Shown here in pieces: positions 19,419 to 27,702 of a stretch of 64,000 bases of DNA. The translations under genes were made by a program, and so were the position numbers. The notes beneath the pieces are model-generated. The model was not told the DNA's origin. It worked only from the letters and a program-made list of their open reading frames with translations, and made no database searches. The stretch's first letter is position 1. Every line of letters starts with the position of its first letter. Source of the stretch: Microcella frigidaquae. GTDB lineage: Bacteria > Actinomycetota > Actinomycetes > Actinomycetales > Microbacteriaceae. The stretch covers positions 1,674,001-1,738,000 of the forward strand of contig NZ_JACHBS010000001.1 of NCBI RefSeq assembly GCF_014200395.1. The letters are read 5' to 3'.

Positions 19419-20519
19419 GTGACGATCCCCGAGCTGACCACCTCCTGCGTGGTCATCGGGGCTGGTCAGGCAGGCCTCTCGGTGGCGTACTTCCTGCGGC
19501 GTCTCGGCCTCGAGGCCGGCCAGGAGTTCGTGCTGATCGACCGCGGCCCCGGCACCGGCGGCGCGTGGCAGCACCGCTGGGAGGCGCTGCGTCTCGGCTC
19601 GGCGCACCGGGTCAACGATCTGCCCGGCATGGACGAGTTGGGGCTCAGCTTCACGACCGCCGATCACCACGCTCCGGCTCGCGACGTGGTCGCCGACTAC
19701 TACGCGCGGTACGAGCAGCATTACGGGCTGCAGGTCGTGCGCCCCGCATCCGTGACTCATGTCGAAGACCAGGGGCGCGACCTGCTGGTGCGCCTGACGA
19801 CCGAGAACGGCCCGCTCGAGCTCGGCACGTCGACGATCGTCAACGCGACGGGTACCTGGGGCTCGCCCTTCGTGCCGTGGTACCCCGGCCGCGATCGGTT
19901 CGCGGGGCGGCAGGTGCACACCTCCGACTACACGGCGGCCGAGGAGTTCGCGGGGCAGAACGTCATCATCGTCGGCGCCGGCACGAGCGCGATCGGGTTC
20001 ATCCTCGAGCTCGAGCCGCACGCGGCGAGCGTCACCTGGGCGACGCGCCGACCGCCCGAGTTCATCGACGAGGTCGACCTGAACCTCGAGGCGCGCGAGC
20101 GAGCGGTCGCCGAGCAGGACGACGCGGCGCGGGCCGGGCGGGCCCTGCCGAGCATCGTCTCGGGCACCGGTGTGCCGCGCACGCGTCGCATCCAGGCCGC
20201 GATCGATCGTGGGGTGCTCGACTTCCGGCCGATGTTCGCGAGCATCGAGCCCGACGCGGTGGTGTGGGACGACGGCACGCGCCAGCCCGCCGACGCGATC
20301 ATCTGGGCAACTGGCTTCCGCCCCGAGCTGCGGCACCTCGCGCCGCTTCGCCTGCGCGAGAAGGAGGGCGGCGTGACCGTCGACAGCTACCGCTCGGGCC
20401 GCGACCCTCGCGTGTTCTTCGCCGGCTACGGGCCCGCCGCCTCGACGATCGGCGCCAACCGCGCCGGCCGCAACATCGCGCGCCAGGTCGTCGCCCAGCT
20501 CAGCAAGATGGGGCGCTAG
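19419..20519 (+). CDS. FAD/NAD(P)-binding flavin-containing monooxygenase-like oxidoreductase
   Basis: 366 residues with two dinucleotide-binding motifs: VIGAGQAGLSVAYF near residue 12 for FAD and NVIIVGAGTSAIG near residue 185 for NADPH. The N-terminal GGAWQHRWEALRLGSAHRVNDLPG stretch and the ATGFRPELRHL motif before the C-terminus are typical of the small flavin monooxygenase/ thioredoxin-reductase-like group. The substrate is unknown. It is followed five bases later by a small membrane protein, probably translated from the same message. Confidence 0.88.
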   Translation: MTIPELTTSCVVIGAGQAGLSVAYFLRRLGLEAGQEFVLIDRGPGTGGAWQHRWEALRLGSAHRVNDLPGMDELGLSFTTADHHAPARDVVADYYARYEQHYGLQVVRPASVTHVEDQGRDLLVRLTTENGPLELGTSTIVNATGTWGSPFVPWYPGRDRFAGRQVHTSDYTAAEEFAGQNVIIVGAGTSAIGFILELEPHAASVTWATRRPPEFIDEVDLNLEARERAVAEQDDAARAGRALPSIVSGTGVPRTRRIQAAIDRGVLDFRPMFASIEPDAVVWDDGTRQPADAIIWATGFRPELRHLAPLRLREKEGGVTVDSYRSGRDPRVFFAGYGPAASTIGANRAGRNIARQVVAQLSKMGR

Positions 20520-20523
20520 ACCC

Positions 20524-20760
20524 GTGGATGCGGGGCTCATCCTCGGCCTGACCCTCGCGGTGCTCGGGGTTCTGGTCGTGGTGCTCGGCTCCATCGCCGC
20601 GCTCGTGCTCGGCCCGGCGGTGCGGCGCGCGCTCGCCGCCGACGAGCCGGATGGTGGCTCAGGAGACAGCGACGAGCCGGATGGCGGCTCAGGAGACAGC
20701 GCCGAGCCGGATGGCGGCTCAGGTGAGGGCGCCGAGCACGGCGATGGCGGCCGCCGCTGA
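20524..20760 (+). CDS. Small membrane protein with tandem repeat tail
   Basis: 78 residues: one hydrophobic segment (about 4-33) and an acidic tail containing three copies of a ten-residue unit, DEPDGGSGDS and variants, encoded by a 30-base tandem repeat. The GTG start lies five bases after the upstream oxidoreductase stop, supporting coupled translation. Its last 42 bases overlap the 3' end of the convergent debranching-enzyme gene. No family recognised; the repeat number may vary between strains. Confidence 0.6.
   Translation: MDAGLILGLTLAVLGVLVVVLGSIAALVLGPAVRRALAADEPDGGSGDSDEPDGGSGDSAEPDGGSGEGAEHGDGGRR
20641..20730. repeat. 30-base tandem repeat, three copies
   Basis: Unit boundaries at 20641, 20671 and 20701; the first two copies differ at one base and the third at a few. 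It encodes the acidic tail of the 78-residue protein, and the third copy contains the stop codon of the convergent gene. Confidence 0.9.
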
Positions 20761-22641
20761 CCATGCCTGCGGGCGGCACGACGCTGGGTACGGGATCGGC
20801 CGGCCGGTGACGTCGAGGCCGTCGCCGCCGTGCAGCTCGGGCATGCGGTAATCGACCGCTTCGGCGACGCGCAGCAGCCCCTCCGCGAGCGACGCCGCGG
20901 CATCGCGGTGCCCCTCGCGCACGAGGCCCTGGATGGCGATGGCCGTGTCGTGCGCCCACACCGAGCCGCCGTGGTAGCTGAACGGCCAGTACCCGGCCGC
21001 CTCGGTCGACAGCGTGCGCAGGCCGAAGCCCGAATCGAGGGCGGGGGAGGCCAGCCGCCGGGCGACGAGGGCCGCCTGCTCGGCATCGAGCAGTCCGGTG
21101 CCCAGCAGGTGCCCGAGGTTGCTCGTCACCGAGTCGACGGGCTGCTTGTCGGCATCGAGCGCGATCGCCGGGTACGGGCCGAGCTCTCCGACCCGCGCCG
21201 GGTCGGTCACCCAGAAGCGCTCGTGGAAGGCGGTGCGCAGGGTGTCGGCCCAGCGCCGCCAGGCGTCGCCCTCGCCGGGCTCGCCGAGAGCATCCAGCAC
21301 CGCCGCGCCGCCGCGCGCCGCCTCGTAGGCGTAGGCCTGCACCTCGCAGAGGGCGATCGGACCGCGGGCGAGGCGGCCGTCGTGCCACTGCACGCTGTCG
21401 CCCGAGTCCTTCCAGCCCTGGTTGGCGAGCCCGCGGCCGGAGCGGTCGATGTACTCGAGCAGCCCGTCGCCGTCGGCGTCGCCGTGGTCGCGCATCCACC
21501 CGAGGGCGGCGCGCAGGTGCGGCAGCAGGGCGCGCACCTCCGTCTCGGGCAGGCCCGCGCGCCAGGCGTCGTGCAGCAGACACACCCACAGCGGCGTCGC
21601 ATCGACCGTGCCGTAGTAGAGCGGAGGCAGCTGCACATCGCCGTCGATCACGAGGGTCTGGCGGCGCAGCTCGTGCATGATCTTGCCCGGCTCTTCGGCC
21701 GTGTCGTCGTCGCGCACCGAGCCCTGCAGAGCAGCGAGCACGCGCAGGGTGCTGCCGGCCAGGTCGGTGCCCAGGGGCAGCAGCAGGCGTGCCGCCCAGA
21801 GCGAGTCGCGGCCGAAGAGAGTGAAGAACCACGGCGCGCCCGCGGCGAGGAACTGCTCGCCCGGAACGGCCACGGTCTCGAGCCGTAGCGCGTCGAGGTC
21901 GTCGAGTGCCCGGGCCACCCAGCGGTGCAGGCGGGCATCGGGATGCTCGACCACGGGCCGCACCCACGGAACCGGCTGCTCAGCCCCCCGCACCGCGGCG
22001 ATCGCGTCGTGCACGTCGAGGCGCCACCCGACCGAGGCGGAGCCGCGCGCGGGCACGACGAGCCGCGCACGCAGCACGAGCGCGCCGTCGACGTCGCTCA
22101 CGCTCAGGGTTTCGGTGCTCAGGGTGTCGGTGCGCAGCGTCGCCGTGACGTTCTCGCCCCGCCACTGCGCCCCCTCGTCGCGCACCTCGACCGCGACGCG
22201 GGGCGTCGGCGGCAGACCCTGCTTGAGCTGGTCGACGAGGGTGGCGTCGGGCTCGAGGTGCAGCTCGACCGTCGTGTCGATGGGCTGGTCGTGCCGCGTG
22301 CTGACGGTGAGGGTCTCGGAGACGCCGGTGGCCTCGACGGTGCGCTCGAGCACGACGCGCACCCCGGGGTCGGGCGTCGGGTCGTCGAGGTGCCGCAGCA
22401 GGCCGTGGATGCGCACCCGGTCGGCGGCCGCCTCGTCGGTCTGCAGGTGCTCGGGCTGCTGGCCGCCGATGCTCCAGCGCAGCGCGCGTACGACGCGCAC
22501 GTCGCTGTGGGCGATGCCGTGGATGGCGGCGGCGCCGATGCTGCCGTCGGAGGCCGACCACACCTGCGTGGGCGCGCGGAGCACGACGAGCTCGTCGTGG
22601 AGCAGCGGCTGGAGGGGGTGCGCGGGTGCCGGTGCGGTCAC
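20719..22641 (-). CDS. Glycogen-debranching-type amylo-alpha-1,6-glucosidase
   Basis: 640 residues. The N-terminal half matches the bacterial debranching-enzyme N-terminal beta domain (HDELVVLRAPTQVWSASDGS), and the C-terminal half is an (alpha/alpha)6 glucosidase with FFTLFGRDSLWAARLLLPL, PPLYYGTVDATPLWVCLL and the late GYWPFSYHGGSVWAHDTAIA. No signal peptide, so it is cytoplasmic. It is the last gene of the six-gene sugar operon; its GTG overlaps the SMP-30 stop by four bases. A direct role on glycogen is uncertain because this branch often sits in oligosaccharide loci; it may hydrolyse alpha-linked glucosides or related sugars taken up by the linked transporter. Confidence 0.87.
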   Translation of the reverse strand: MTAPAPAHPLQPLLHDELVVLRAPTQVWSASDGSIGAAAIHGIAHSDVRVVRALRWSIGGQQPEHLQTDEAAADRVRIHGLLRHLDDPTPDPGVRVVLERTVEATGVSETLTVSTRHDQPIDTTVELHLEPDATLVDQLKQGLPPTPRVAVEVRDEGAQWRGENVTATLRTDTLSTETLSVSDVDGALVLRARLVVPARGSASVGWRLDVHDAIAAVRGAEQPVPWVRPVVEHPDARLHRWVARALDDLDALRLETVAVPGEQFLAAGAPWFFTLFGRDSLWAARLLLPLGTDLAGSTLRVLAALQGSVRDDDTAEEPGKIMHELRRQTLVIDGDVQLPPLYYGTVDATPLWVCLLHDAWRAGLPETEVRALLPHLRAALGWMRDHGDADGDGLLEYIDRSGRGLANQGWKDSGDSVQWHDGRLARGPIALCEVQAYAYEAARGGAAVLDALGEPGEGDAWRRWADTLRTAFHERFWVTDPARVGELGPYPAIALDADKQPVDSVTSNLGHLLGTGLLDAEQAALVARRLASPALDSGFGLRTLSTEAAGYWPFSYHGGSVWAHDTAIAIQGLVREGHRDAAASLAEGLLRVAEAVDYRMPELHGGDGLDVTGRPIPYPASCRPQAWSAAAAIAVLGALT

Positions 22642-23543
22642 GACAGGGTCTTTCGGTCGAGGATGACGATGCGGCCGGTGTCGACGCGCTCGGCGAGAGG
22701 TTCGTCGAGGCTCGCCATGGCGACGGCGATGCGGCCGGTGTCACCCAGCACGGCGCAGTCGTAGACGCCGAGCGGGCCGGCTCCGGGCCCCGTGGCGATC
22801 GGCTCGGGGCGGTAGACGATCGCGGGCTCCGCATCCGCCGCCGCGCCGCGGTCGACGCGCGCGAGCGCTCCGGCGAAGGCGAGCGCGACATAGACGGTGC
22901 CGTCGGGCGCGATCGAGAGCCCGTCGGGCCCGCTGCCCGCGGCGAACCGCACGACCTCCGCGCCGTCGGCGCCGTGTGATGCCGCCGGCATGACGAACGC
23001 CGACACCCGGTCGGCGAAGGTCTCGGCCACGAGCAGCGCGCCCGAGGCGTCGCGTTCGCACCCGTTCGGGAAGACGAAGGTCGCCTCGGTCACGTCTATG
23101 CCGCCATCGGGATGCACGCGCACGAGCGGCGATGCCACCGGTTCGTCCGCCTCGGGGTCGAAACCGTACCCGCCCACCCACGCGGTGCCGTCGGGGTCGA
23201 CGTGCATGTCGTTCGCGGAATGCGACATCACGGCGCTCAGGTCGGCGTGCACGAGCGGCGCACCGGCGGCGCGGCCCGCGGCGTCGAGCGGCACCCGCAG
23301 CACACGCCGCTCGAGGCAGTCGACCACGAGCAGGTCGCCCGGGTGCCCGTCGTCGCCGGGGAGCCAGCCGAGGCCGCCCGGCATGGCGGGCCCGCCGGTC
23401 GCGGCGTCGATCACCGTTTCGGCCGGGAATCCGGGGGCATCGAGGCGCCACCGCACCACGCGCGAGCGGAACATGTCGCTGAACCAGAGCGCGCCATCGC
23501 GCCAGCGCAGGGCTTCGGGAAAGCCGAGACCGTCGAGCATCAT
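22638..23543 (-). CDS. SMP-30/gluconolactonase family lactonase
   Basis: 301-residue six-bladed beta-propeller. Family marks are EALRWRDGALWFSD at the start, SHSANDMHVDPDGTAWVG in the middle with the metal-binding Asn, FPNGCERDASGALLVAET and GPDGLSIAPDGTVYVA. These enzymes open sugar lactones in a metal-dependent way. Sitting between an SDR dehydrogenase and a dehydratase operon, the likely job is opening the lactone made by oxidation of an aldose. The start at 23543 follows the SDR stop by nine bases; the stop overlaps the debranching enzyme start. Confidence 0.88.
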   Translation of the reverse strand: MMLDGLGFPEALRWRDGALWFSDMFRSRVVRWRLDAPGFPAETVIDAATGGPAMPGGLGWLPGDDGHPGDLLVVDCLERRVLRVPLDAAGRAAGAPLVHADLSAVMSHSANDMHVDPDGTAWVGGYGFDPEADEPVASPLVRVHPDGGIDVTEATFVFPNGCERDASGALLVAETFADRVSAFVMPAASHGADGAEVVRFAAGSGPDGLSIAPDGTVYVALAFAGALARVDRGAAADAEPAIVYRPEPIATGPGAGPLGVYDCAVLGDTGRIAVAMASLDEPLAERVDTGRIVILDRKTLS

Positions 23544-23552
23544 GGCGCGCCC

Positions 23553-24281
23553 CTAGAACGTCATGGTGAGACCGCCGTCGACGGTCAGCACCTGGCCGGT
23601 GGTGTACGTATTGGCGCGGGATGTCAGGAACTCGACCGCAGGAGCAATCTCGGCTGGATGGGCCGCGCGGCCGAGGGGCAGCTTGCCGCTCGTCACATAC
23701 TGCTGACGGAATTCGTCGGTGTCGGTCTCGTCGGTGCCGTCGGGCAGCAGACTCATGCGCGTGCGCACGAAGCCGGGCGCGACCGCGTTGGCGAGCACGC
23801 CGTGGCGGGCGAGGTCGAGCGCGGCCGAGCGCGTGGCCGCCTCGAGCCCCGCCTTCGAGACGTCGTAGGCGAGGCAGCCGGGCTGCGCCTGCCGGGCGTG
23901 CACGCTCGTGATGGTCACGATGCGCCCGAAGCCCTGCGCCGCCATCCCGGGACTGATCATGCGCATGAGGTCGAGCGGGGCATCGAGGTTGACCGCCCAC
24001 ACCGCGCGCCAGTCGTCGAAGCCGCTGTCGTGGATCGACCCCTGCCGGAAGACGCCGGCGACGCACACGAGAACGTCGGCGCCGCCGAGCTGCGCGAGCG
24101 CCGCATCCACCGCACGGGCGCGATCGGCCGGGTCGGCGAGGTCGACGGTGATGATGTCGTCGCCGGCTTCGCGGTCGAGGCCGACGACGGTGTCGCCGCG
24201 CTGGCGCAGCCGGTCGGCGATCGCCGCGCCGATGCCGTTGGCCGCTCCGGTGACGATCGTGCGCAGGGCGGGGTCGGTCAT
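23553..24281 (-). CDS. SDR family oxidoreductase, probable sugar dehydrogenase
   Basis: 242-residue classical short-chain dehydrogenase: cofactor motif VTGAANGIG at residues about 10-18, DLADPADRARAVDAAL, active-site Ser in TITSVHARQAQPG, catalytic YDVSK, and the C-terminal TGQVLTVDGG signature. In this operon it most likely oxidises an aldose (for example at C1) or a later keto-acid intermediate; sequence does not decide which. Its ATG overlaps the epimerase stop by four bases (ATGA), so translation is coupled. Confidence 0.9.
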   Translation of the reverse strand: MTDPALRTIVTGAANGIGAAIADRLRQRGDTVVGLDREAGDDIITVDLADPADRARAVDAALAQLGGADVLVCVAGVFRQGSIHDSGFDDWRAVWAVNLDAPLDLMRMISPGMAAQGFGRIVTITSVHARQAQPGCLAYDVSKAGLEAATRSAALDLARHGVLANAVAPGFVRTRMSLLPDGTDETDTDEFRQQYVTSGKLPLGRAAHPAEIAPAVEFLTSRANTYTTGQVLTVDGGLTMTF

Positions 24282-25246
24282 GGTGCCTCCGATTCGGGGT
24301 GAGGGGCGGGGTCGGGTGCGGGGGTGCCGGGTGCGGATGCCCACGTCACGTCGAGCGCGACGCTCCAGCTGAGCTCGCCGCCGGGCGGCAGCCGCACGAT
24401 GCCCTCGTCGAGCGCGGTGCCCGCGCCGTGCGGGGTCGAGGTCGGTTCGATGCCGAGGGCGCGCACCTGCCCGTTCCAGGGCGGGTCGGTCGAGACGGCC
24501 AGCTCCTCCCAGAGCAGCGCGTGCGGAAGGGCCGCGCCTTGCCACTCGACGACGACCGCGGCGTGCGCTCCGCGCAGCTCGATGCGCTGCGGCGCGAGGT
24601 GCTCGAGGGCGACGACCCGGGCGGGGGTCGCCGCGTCGACGACGGCCCAGCGGTCACCGGGGTCGCCCGGCCACCGGTCGCGGCGACCGGTCGGCAGGCC
24701 CGCGTAGTCGAGCTCGCGCAGCACCGTGCCCGGCGGCGGCGCGACGGAGAGCGGCGCGGCGAGCAGCGAGCCGCCGAGGATGAGGTGCTCGGCGATGGCG
24801 AGCGAGCGCGTCGTCGGCCCGTCGTTGCGCACGCGCATGCCGACGGCCGCACCGCTATCGCTGAGCCGCCAGAGTCGCTCAGCGCTCAGACCATGCCGGT
24901 CGGCCCAGCCGAGGGCGATCGCGTCGGGGGCGCGGCTGACCTGCAGCCACGGCGCCTGCGAGGCCGCGCCGTGAAAGCCTTCGGGCACCGCCGCACGCGG
25001 GTTGGGCTGCCCCGCTGTCGGATAACACAGTTGCCACCCCCCGCGCCAGCGGCCGACCCAGTCGGCCTCGCTCGGGGCGATCGCGGCCGCTGCCGAGGCG
25101 GCGGGCTGCACCGAACTCGCCCACGGCGTCGTCGCGAGCACCGGCCGACCGTCGACGAGCAGGTCGACGAGCACGCCGCCCTCGTCGGGCAGCACCCTCG
25201 CCGTGACCCGACCGCGCTCGAGCGTCACGGCGGGCTGCGCGGTCAT
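24278..25246 (-). CDS. Aldose 1-epimerase (galactose mutarotase-like) family protein
   Basis: 322 residues of the beta-sandwich mutarotase fold: GGWQLCYPTAGQPNP in the first third, FHGAASQAPWLQV with the conserved His, IAEHLILGG, and a late LWEELAVSTDPPWNGQ with a candidate catalytic Glu and an ALGIEPTSTPHG motif. It would interconvert sugar anomers ahead of the dehydrogenase. It may instead act on a modified sugar, as this divergent branch is often annotated only as DUF4432-like or mutarotase-like. It lies 30 bases after the GntR gene. Confidence 0.8.
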   Translation of the reverse strand: MTAQPAVTLERGRVTARVLPDEGGVLVDLLVDGRPVLATTPWASSVQPAASAAAAIAPSEADWVGRWRGGWQLCYPTAGQPNPRAAVPEGFHGAASQAPWLQVSRAPDAIALGWADRHGLSAERLWRLSDSGAAVGMRVRNDGPTTRSLAIAEHLILGGSLLAAPLSVAPPPGTVLRELDYAGLPTGRRDRWPGDPGDRWAVVDAATPARVVALEHLAPQRIELRGAHAAVVVEWQGAALPHALLWEELAVSTDPPWNGQVRALGIEPTSTPHGAGTALDEGIVRLPPGGELSWSVALDVTWASAPGTPAPDPAPHPESEAP

Positions 25247-25276
25247 CCATCGCCCCCGATCACGACGGCGCCGGTC

Positions 25277-26038
25277 TCAGGAGGCGCTGTCGCGCTGCTC
25301 GCTGAGGGCCTTGATGAGGGCGTTCTTGCCGTCGAGCACGACGCGCAGCATGGCGTCGGCCGCCTTCTCGCCGTTGCCGCCGTTGATGGCGTGGAACACG
25401 GCCGCGTGCGTCTCGGCGTCTTCGAGGAAGACCTCGTCGTCGGCCGCGGTCGCCTGCTGCACGTTGAACGAGGCGTACATGAAGTCGGCGACGACGCTGC
25501 CGAACTGGCGCAGCAGCACGTTGTGCGAGGCGGCGTAGACAGCGAGGTGGAACTCGACGTCGGCGTGGGCGTAGCCCTCGCGGTGGGTCGAGTTGGCGAC
25601 CATCGCGGCGAGGGCGTCGTCCATGCGCCGCAGGTCGTCCATCGATGCGCGACCGGCCGCGAGGCGTGCGGCGGCCGGTTCCATGATCTGGCGCACCTCG
25701 ACGAGGTTGCGCATGATCTCGTCACCGCGGCCGACCTCCGTGTGCCAGCGCAGGATGTCGCTGTCGAAGACGTTCCACGCTTCGGGCTGCCGCACCCGGG
25801 TGCCGATCTTCTGACGGATGTCGACAAGGCCCTTCGCGGCGAGCACGCGCATGCCCTCCCGCACCGAGGTGCGCGAGACGCCGAAGTGGTCGGTGAGCTC
25901 GGCCTCTTTCGGCAGGAGGTCGCCGGGGCGGTACTGCCCACTGATGATCTGGCGGCCGACGCCGTCGATGACTCTGGCCTGGAGGCCTCGCATGGCGTAC
26001 CCCGCGGCGCGATCGGCATCGGCGACGATCTCTGCCAT
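25277..26038 (-). CDS. GntR family transcriptional regulator with FCD domain
   Basis: 253 residues: winged helix-turn-helix at about 25-85 (LLPKEAELTDHFGVSRTSVREGMRVL) and an all-helical FCD effector domain at about 105-245 with metal-ligand type residues in HADVEFHLAVYAASHN and ETHAAVFHAI. FCD regulators usually bind sugar acids or keto acids and are released from DNA by them. It is the second gene of the sugar operon and probably controls its own promoter, the divergent ABC operon and the glycosidase operon through the shared TATGATGTAA sites. Confidence 0.93.
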   Translation of the reverse strand: MAEIVADADRAAGYAMRGLQARVIDGVGRQIISGQYRPGDLLPKEAELTDHFGVSRTSVREGMRVLAAKGLVDIRQKIGTRVRQPEAWNVFDSDILRWHTEVGRGDEIMRNLVEVRQIMEPAAARLAAGRASMDDLRRMDDALAAMVANSTHREGYAHADVEFHLAVYAASHNVLLRQFGSVVADFMYASFNVQQATAADDEVFLEDAETHAAVFHAINGGNGEKAADAMLRVVLDGKNALIKALSEQRDSAS

Positions 26039-26056
26039 GCGCGGGCCTCCTGCCTG

Positions 26057-27256
26057 CTAGACGACTTCACTCACCCTATGGGGCACATCGGGGCTCGTGT
26101 AGACGCGCTCGTGGTCGATCGAGATCTCGACGTGACGCAGATACGGTACGAGACCAGCCAGGTCGACGTCGATTCCGAGCCCGGGCGCGTCGGGAGCCCG
26201 CACCTCGCCGTTCTCGTCGAGCAGGATGTGATTGCTCGAGATGGCGAGGGCGACGGGCTTCGGCTCGACGGGGTACTCGCAGATGCGGTGGTCGGCGAGG
26301 CCCGCGTAGGGCTGCATCGATGCCGAGAGCGCGAGGTGCGACGTGAAGGTGTGGTTGACGTAGGTGACGCCGCGCTGCACGGCATGATCGGCGACCGCCT
26401 TCGAGGCGCCGATACCGCCGATGCGTGCCGCGTCGACCTGGATGAAGCGCACCCCGCCGTAGTCGATGAGGTTGGTCGCCATGTGCACCGTGTGGGCGCC
26501 TTCTCCGCCGGCGATGCCGACCGTGCGGGCCCGCCCTGCAAGCTGGGAGTGGGCGACGTAGGCGTGCGGCAGGAAGGGCTCTTCGAGCCAGGTCGCGTGC
26601 GCCTTCTCGAGCGCCTCGAGCCGCGCGGCGGCCGCCTCGACGTCGTCGCCCCAGATCTGCCCCGCGTCGATGAGCAGCTGCGCGTCATCGCCGAGGCCCT
26701 CGCGGGCCGCGGCGACGTGGTCGGCGTCGTCGGCGGCCGTTCCGGTGCCGTAGCTGCCCCAGCCGAACTTCACGGCGCGGAACCCGTTGGCGCGCGCGAG
26801 CCGCGCGCGGTCGAGAGTGCCCTGCGGGGTGTCGCCCATGAGCATGGAAGCGTACGGAAGCTTCGCGTACGTGCGCTCGTACCCCAGCAGCTGCCAGACG
26901 GGCTGCTCCTTGGCCTTGCCGAGCAGATCCCACAGCGCGATCTCGATGCCCGACCAGGTGTGGCCGGCCTGCAGCAGGTCCATGCTGTTGCGCCCGACGT
27001 TGCGGGCGATGCGCAGGATGTCGGCGGGCGAGTCGATGCGCTCGCCGAGAACGGAGTCGGCGACCGGCTGGCACACGCCGTGCGATCGGGGGGTGACGAA
27101 CGCGGCGATGGACGTCAGCGGCGAGGCCTCGCACTCGCCCCAGCCGATGTGCCCGCCGGCGGTCACGCGCACGAGGAGGGCGTCTTGACTGCCGTCGGCC
27201 TCGAGGGTGACCTCGGGCATCGAAGCGTAGAAGAAGTCGACGGAGTCGATGTTCAT
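26057..27256 (-). CDS. Enolase-superfamily (mandelate racemase/muconate lactonizing) acid-sugar dehydratase
   Basis: 399 residues. The N-terminal capping domain is followed by the barrel with KFGWGSYG (strand 2 Lys), the metal ligands in LLIDAGQIWGD, WLEEPFLP and IAGGEG, then VDAARIGGIG and the NHTF His of the His-Asp dyad. These features place it in the mandelate racemase subgroup, whose members mostly dehydrate aldonates to 2-keto-3-deoxy acids. The exact substrate (galactonate, fuconate, rhamnonate or other) is not resolved. It is the first gene of a six-gene operon that also has a dehydrogenase and lactonase, fitting non-phosphorylative oxidation. Confidence 0.9.
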   Translation of the reverse strand: MNIDSVDFFYASMPEVTLEADGSQDALLVRVTAGGHIGWGECEASPLTSIAAFVTPRSHGVCQPVADSVLGERIDSPADILRIARNVGRNSMDLLQAGHTWSGIEIALWDLLGKAKEQPVWQLLGYERTYAKLPYASMLMGDTPQGTLDRARLARANGFRAVKFGWGSYGTGTAADDADHVAAAREGLGDDAQLLIDAGQIWGDDVEAAAARLEALEKAHATWLEEPFLPHAYVAHSQLAGRARTVGIAGGEGAHTVHMATNLIDYGGVRFIQVDAARIGGIGASKAVADHAVQRGVTYVNHTFTSHLALSASMQPYAGLADHRICEYPVEPKPVALAISSNHILLDENGEVRAPDAPGLGIDVDLAGLVPYLRHVEISIDHERVYTSPDVPHRVSEVV

Positions 27257-27353
27257 GGGCCGTGTGCCGCCTTCGCGATGGTCGGATGGTGAGCGCCTGC
27301 CGCCGGGGGAGACGCGGGCGGGTCGCCCGTGCTCGCCACCGCGCGGAGCACCG

Positions 27354-27369
27354 TTACATCATACGTTAC
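27354..27369 (-). promoter_or_regulatory. Putative GntR operator site A / -10 region of the sugar operon
   Basis: TTACATCATACGTTAC on the plus strand; read on the minus strand it contains TATGATGTAA, with TATGAT usable as a -10 for the enolase-family operon. Outer half-sites are an imperfect inverted repeat. Confidence 0.6.
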
Positions 27370-27429
27370 ACCGACGGTGGGGCCGGAAGTCGGTAACAAA
27401 TTGGCAACCGTGCTTGCGCATCAGGTGTC

Positions 27430-27445
27430 TACATATGATGTAATG
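27430..27445 (+). promoter_or_regulatory. Putative GntR operator site B / -10 region of the ABC operon
   Basis: TACATATGATGTAATG; TACAT and ATGTA form a perfect inverted repeat with a 3-base spacer, and TATGAT is a good -10. It lies 66 bases from site A. Confidence 0.65.
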
Positions 27446-27461
27446 ACCGCATCGAGGTGGC

Positions 27462-27689
27462 GTGACCACCATGCGAAAGAAACGGACGATGATGTCGCAG
27501 ACGCTCGAGAGCACCCCGGCTGCCCGCCGTGGCTCGCGCCTGCTGCCGTCCGTACCGCGTTCCCCGAGACCTTCGGCGGGCTCCCCCGCTCGCCCGAAGC
27601 TCGCCGCTGACGAGACGGCCCGGCGACGTGCCGTCCTGCTGCGTGCGATTCCCGAAACGGCCGGGAGCACCCGGTCGTGTGCCCAATAG
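27462..27689 (+). other. Possible 75-codon upstream reading frame in the ABC operon leader
   Basis: A GTG-initiated frame (MTTMRKKRTMMSQTL and on, Arg/Pro/Ser-rich) runs through the leader and stops 13 bases before the binding-protein ATG. No ribosome binding site or family is visible; it may be a leader peptide or simply untranslated leader. Confidence 0.3.
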
Positions 27690-27702
27690 GAAGGACACAG
27701 CA

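Noticed and set aside
20641..20730. CRISPR array
   Set aside because: The three 30-base units are directly adjacent without spacers and are in frame within a coding gene; it is a coding tandem repeat.
24299..27292. A 997-codon open frame on the plus strand
   Set aside because: Antisense to the epimerase, GntR and enolase-family genes; no domain or ribosome binding site.
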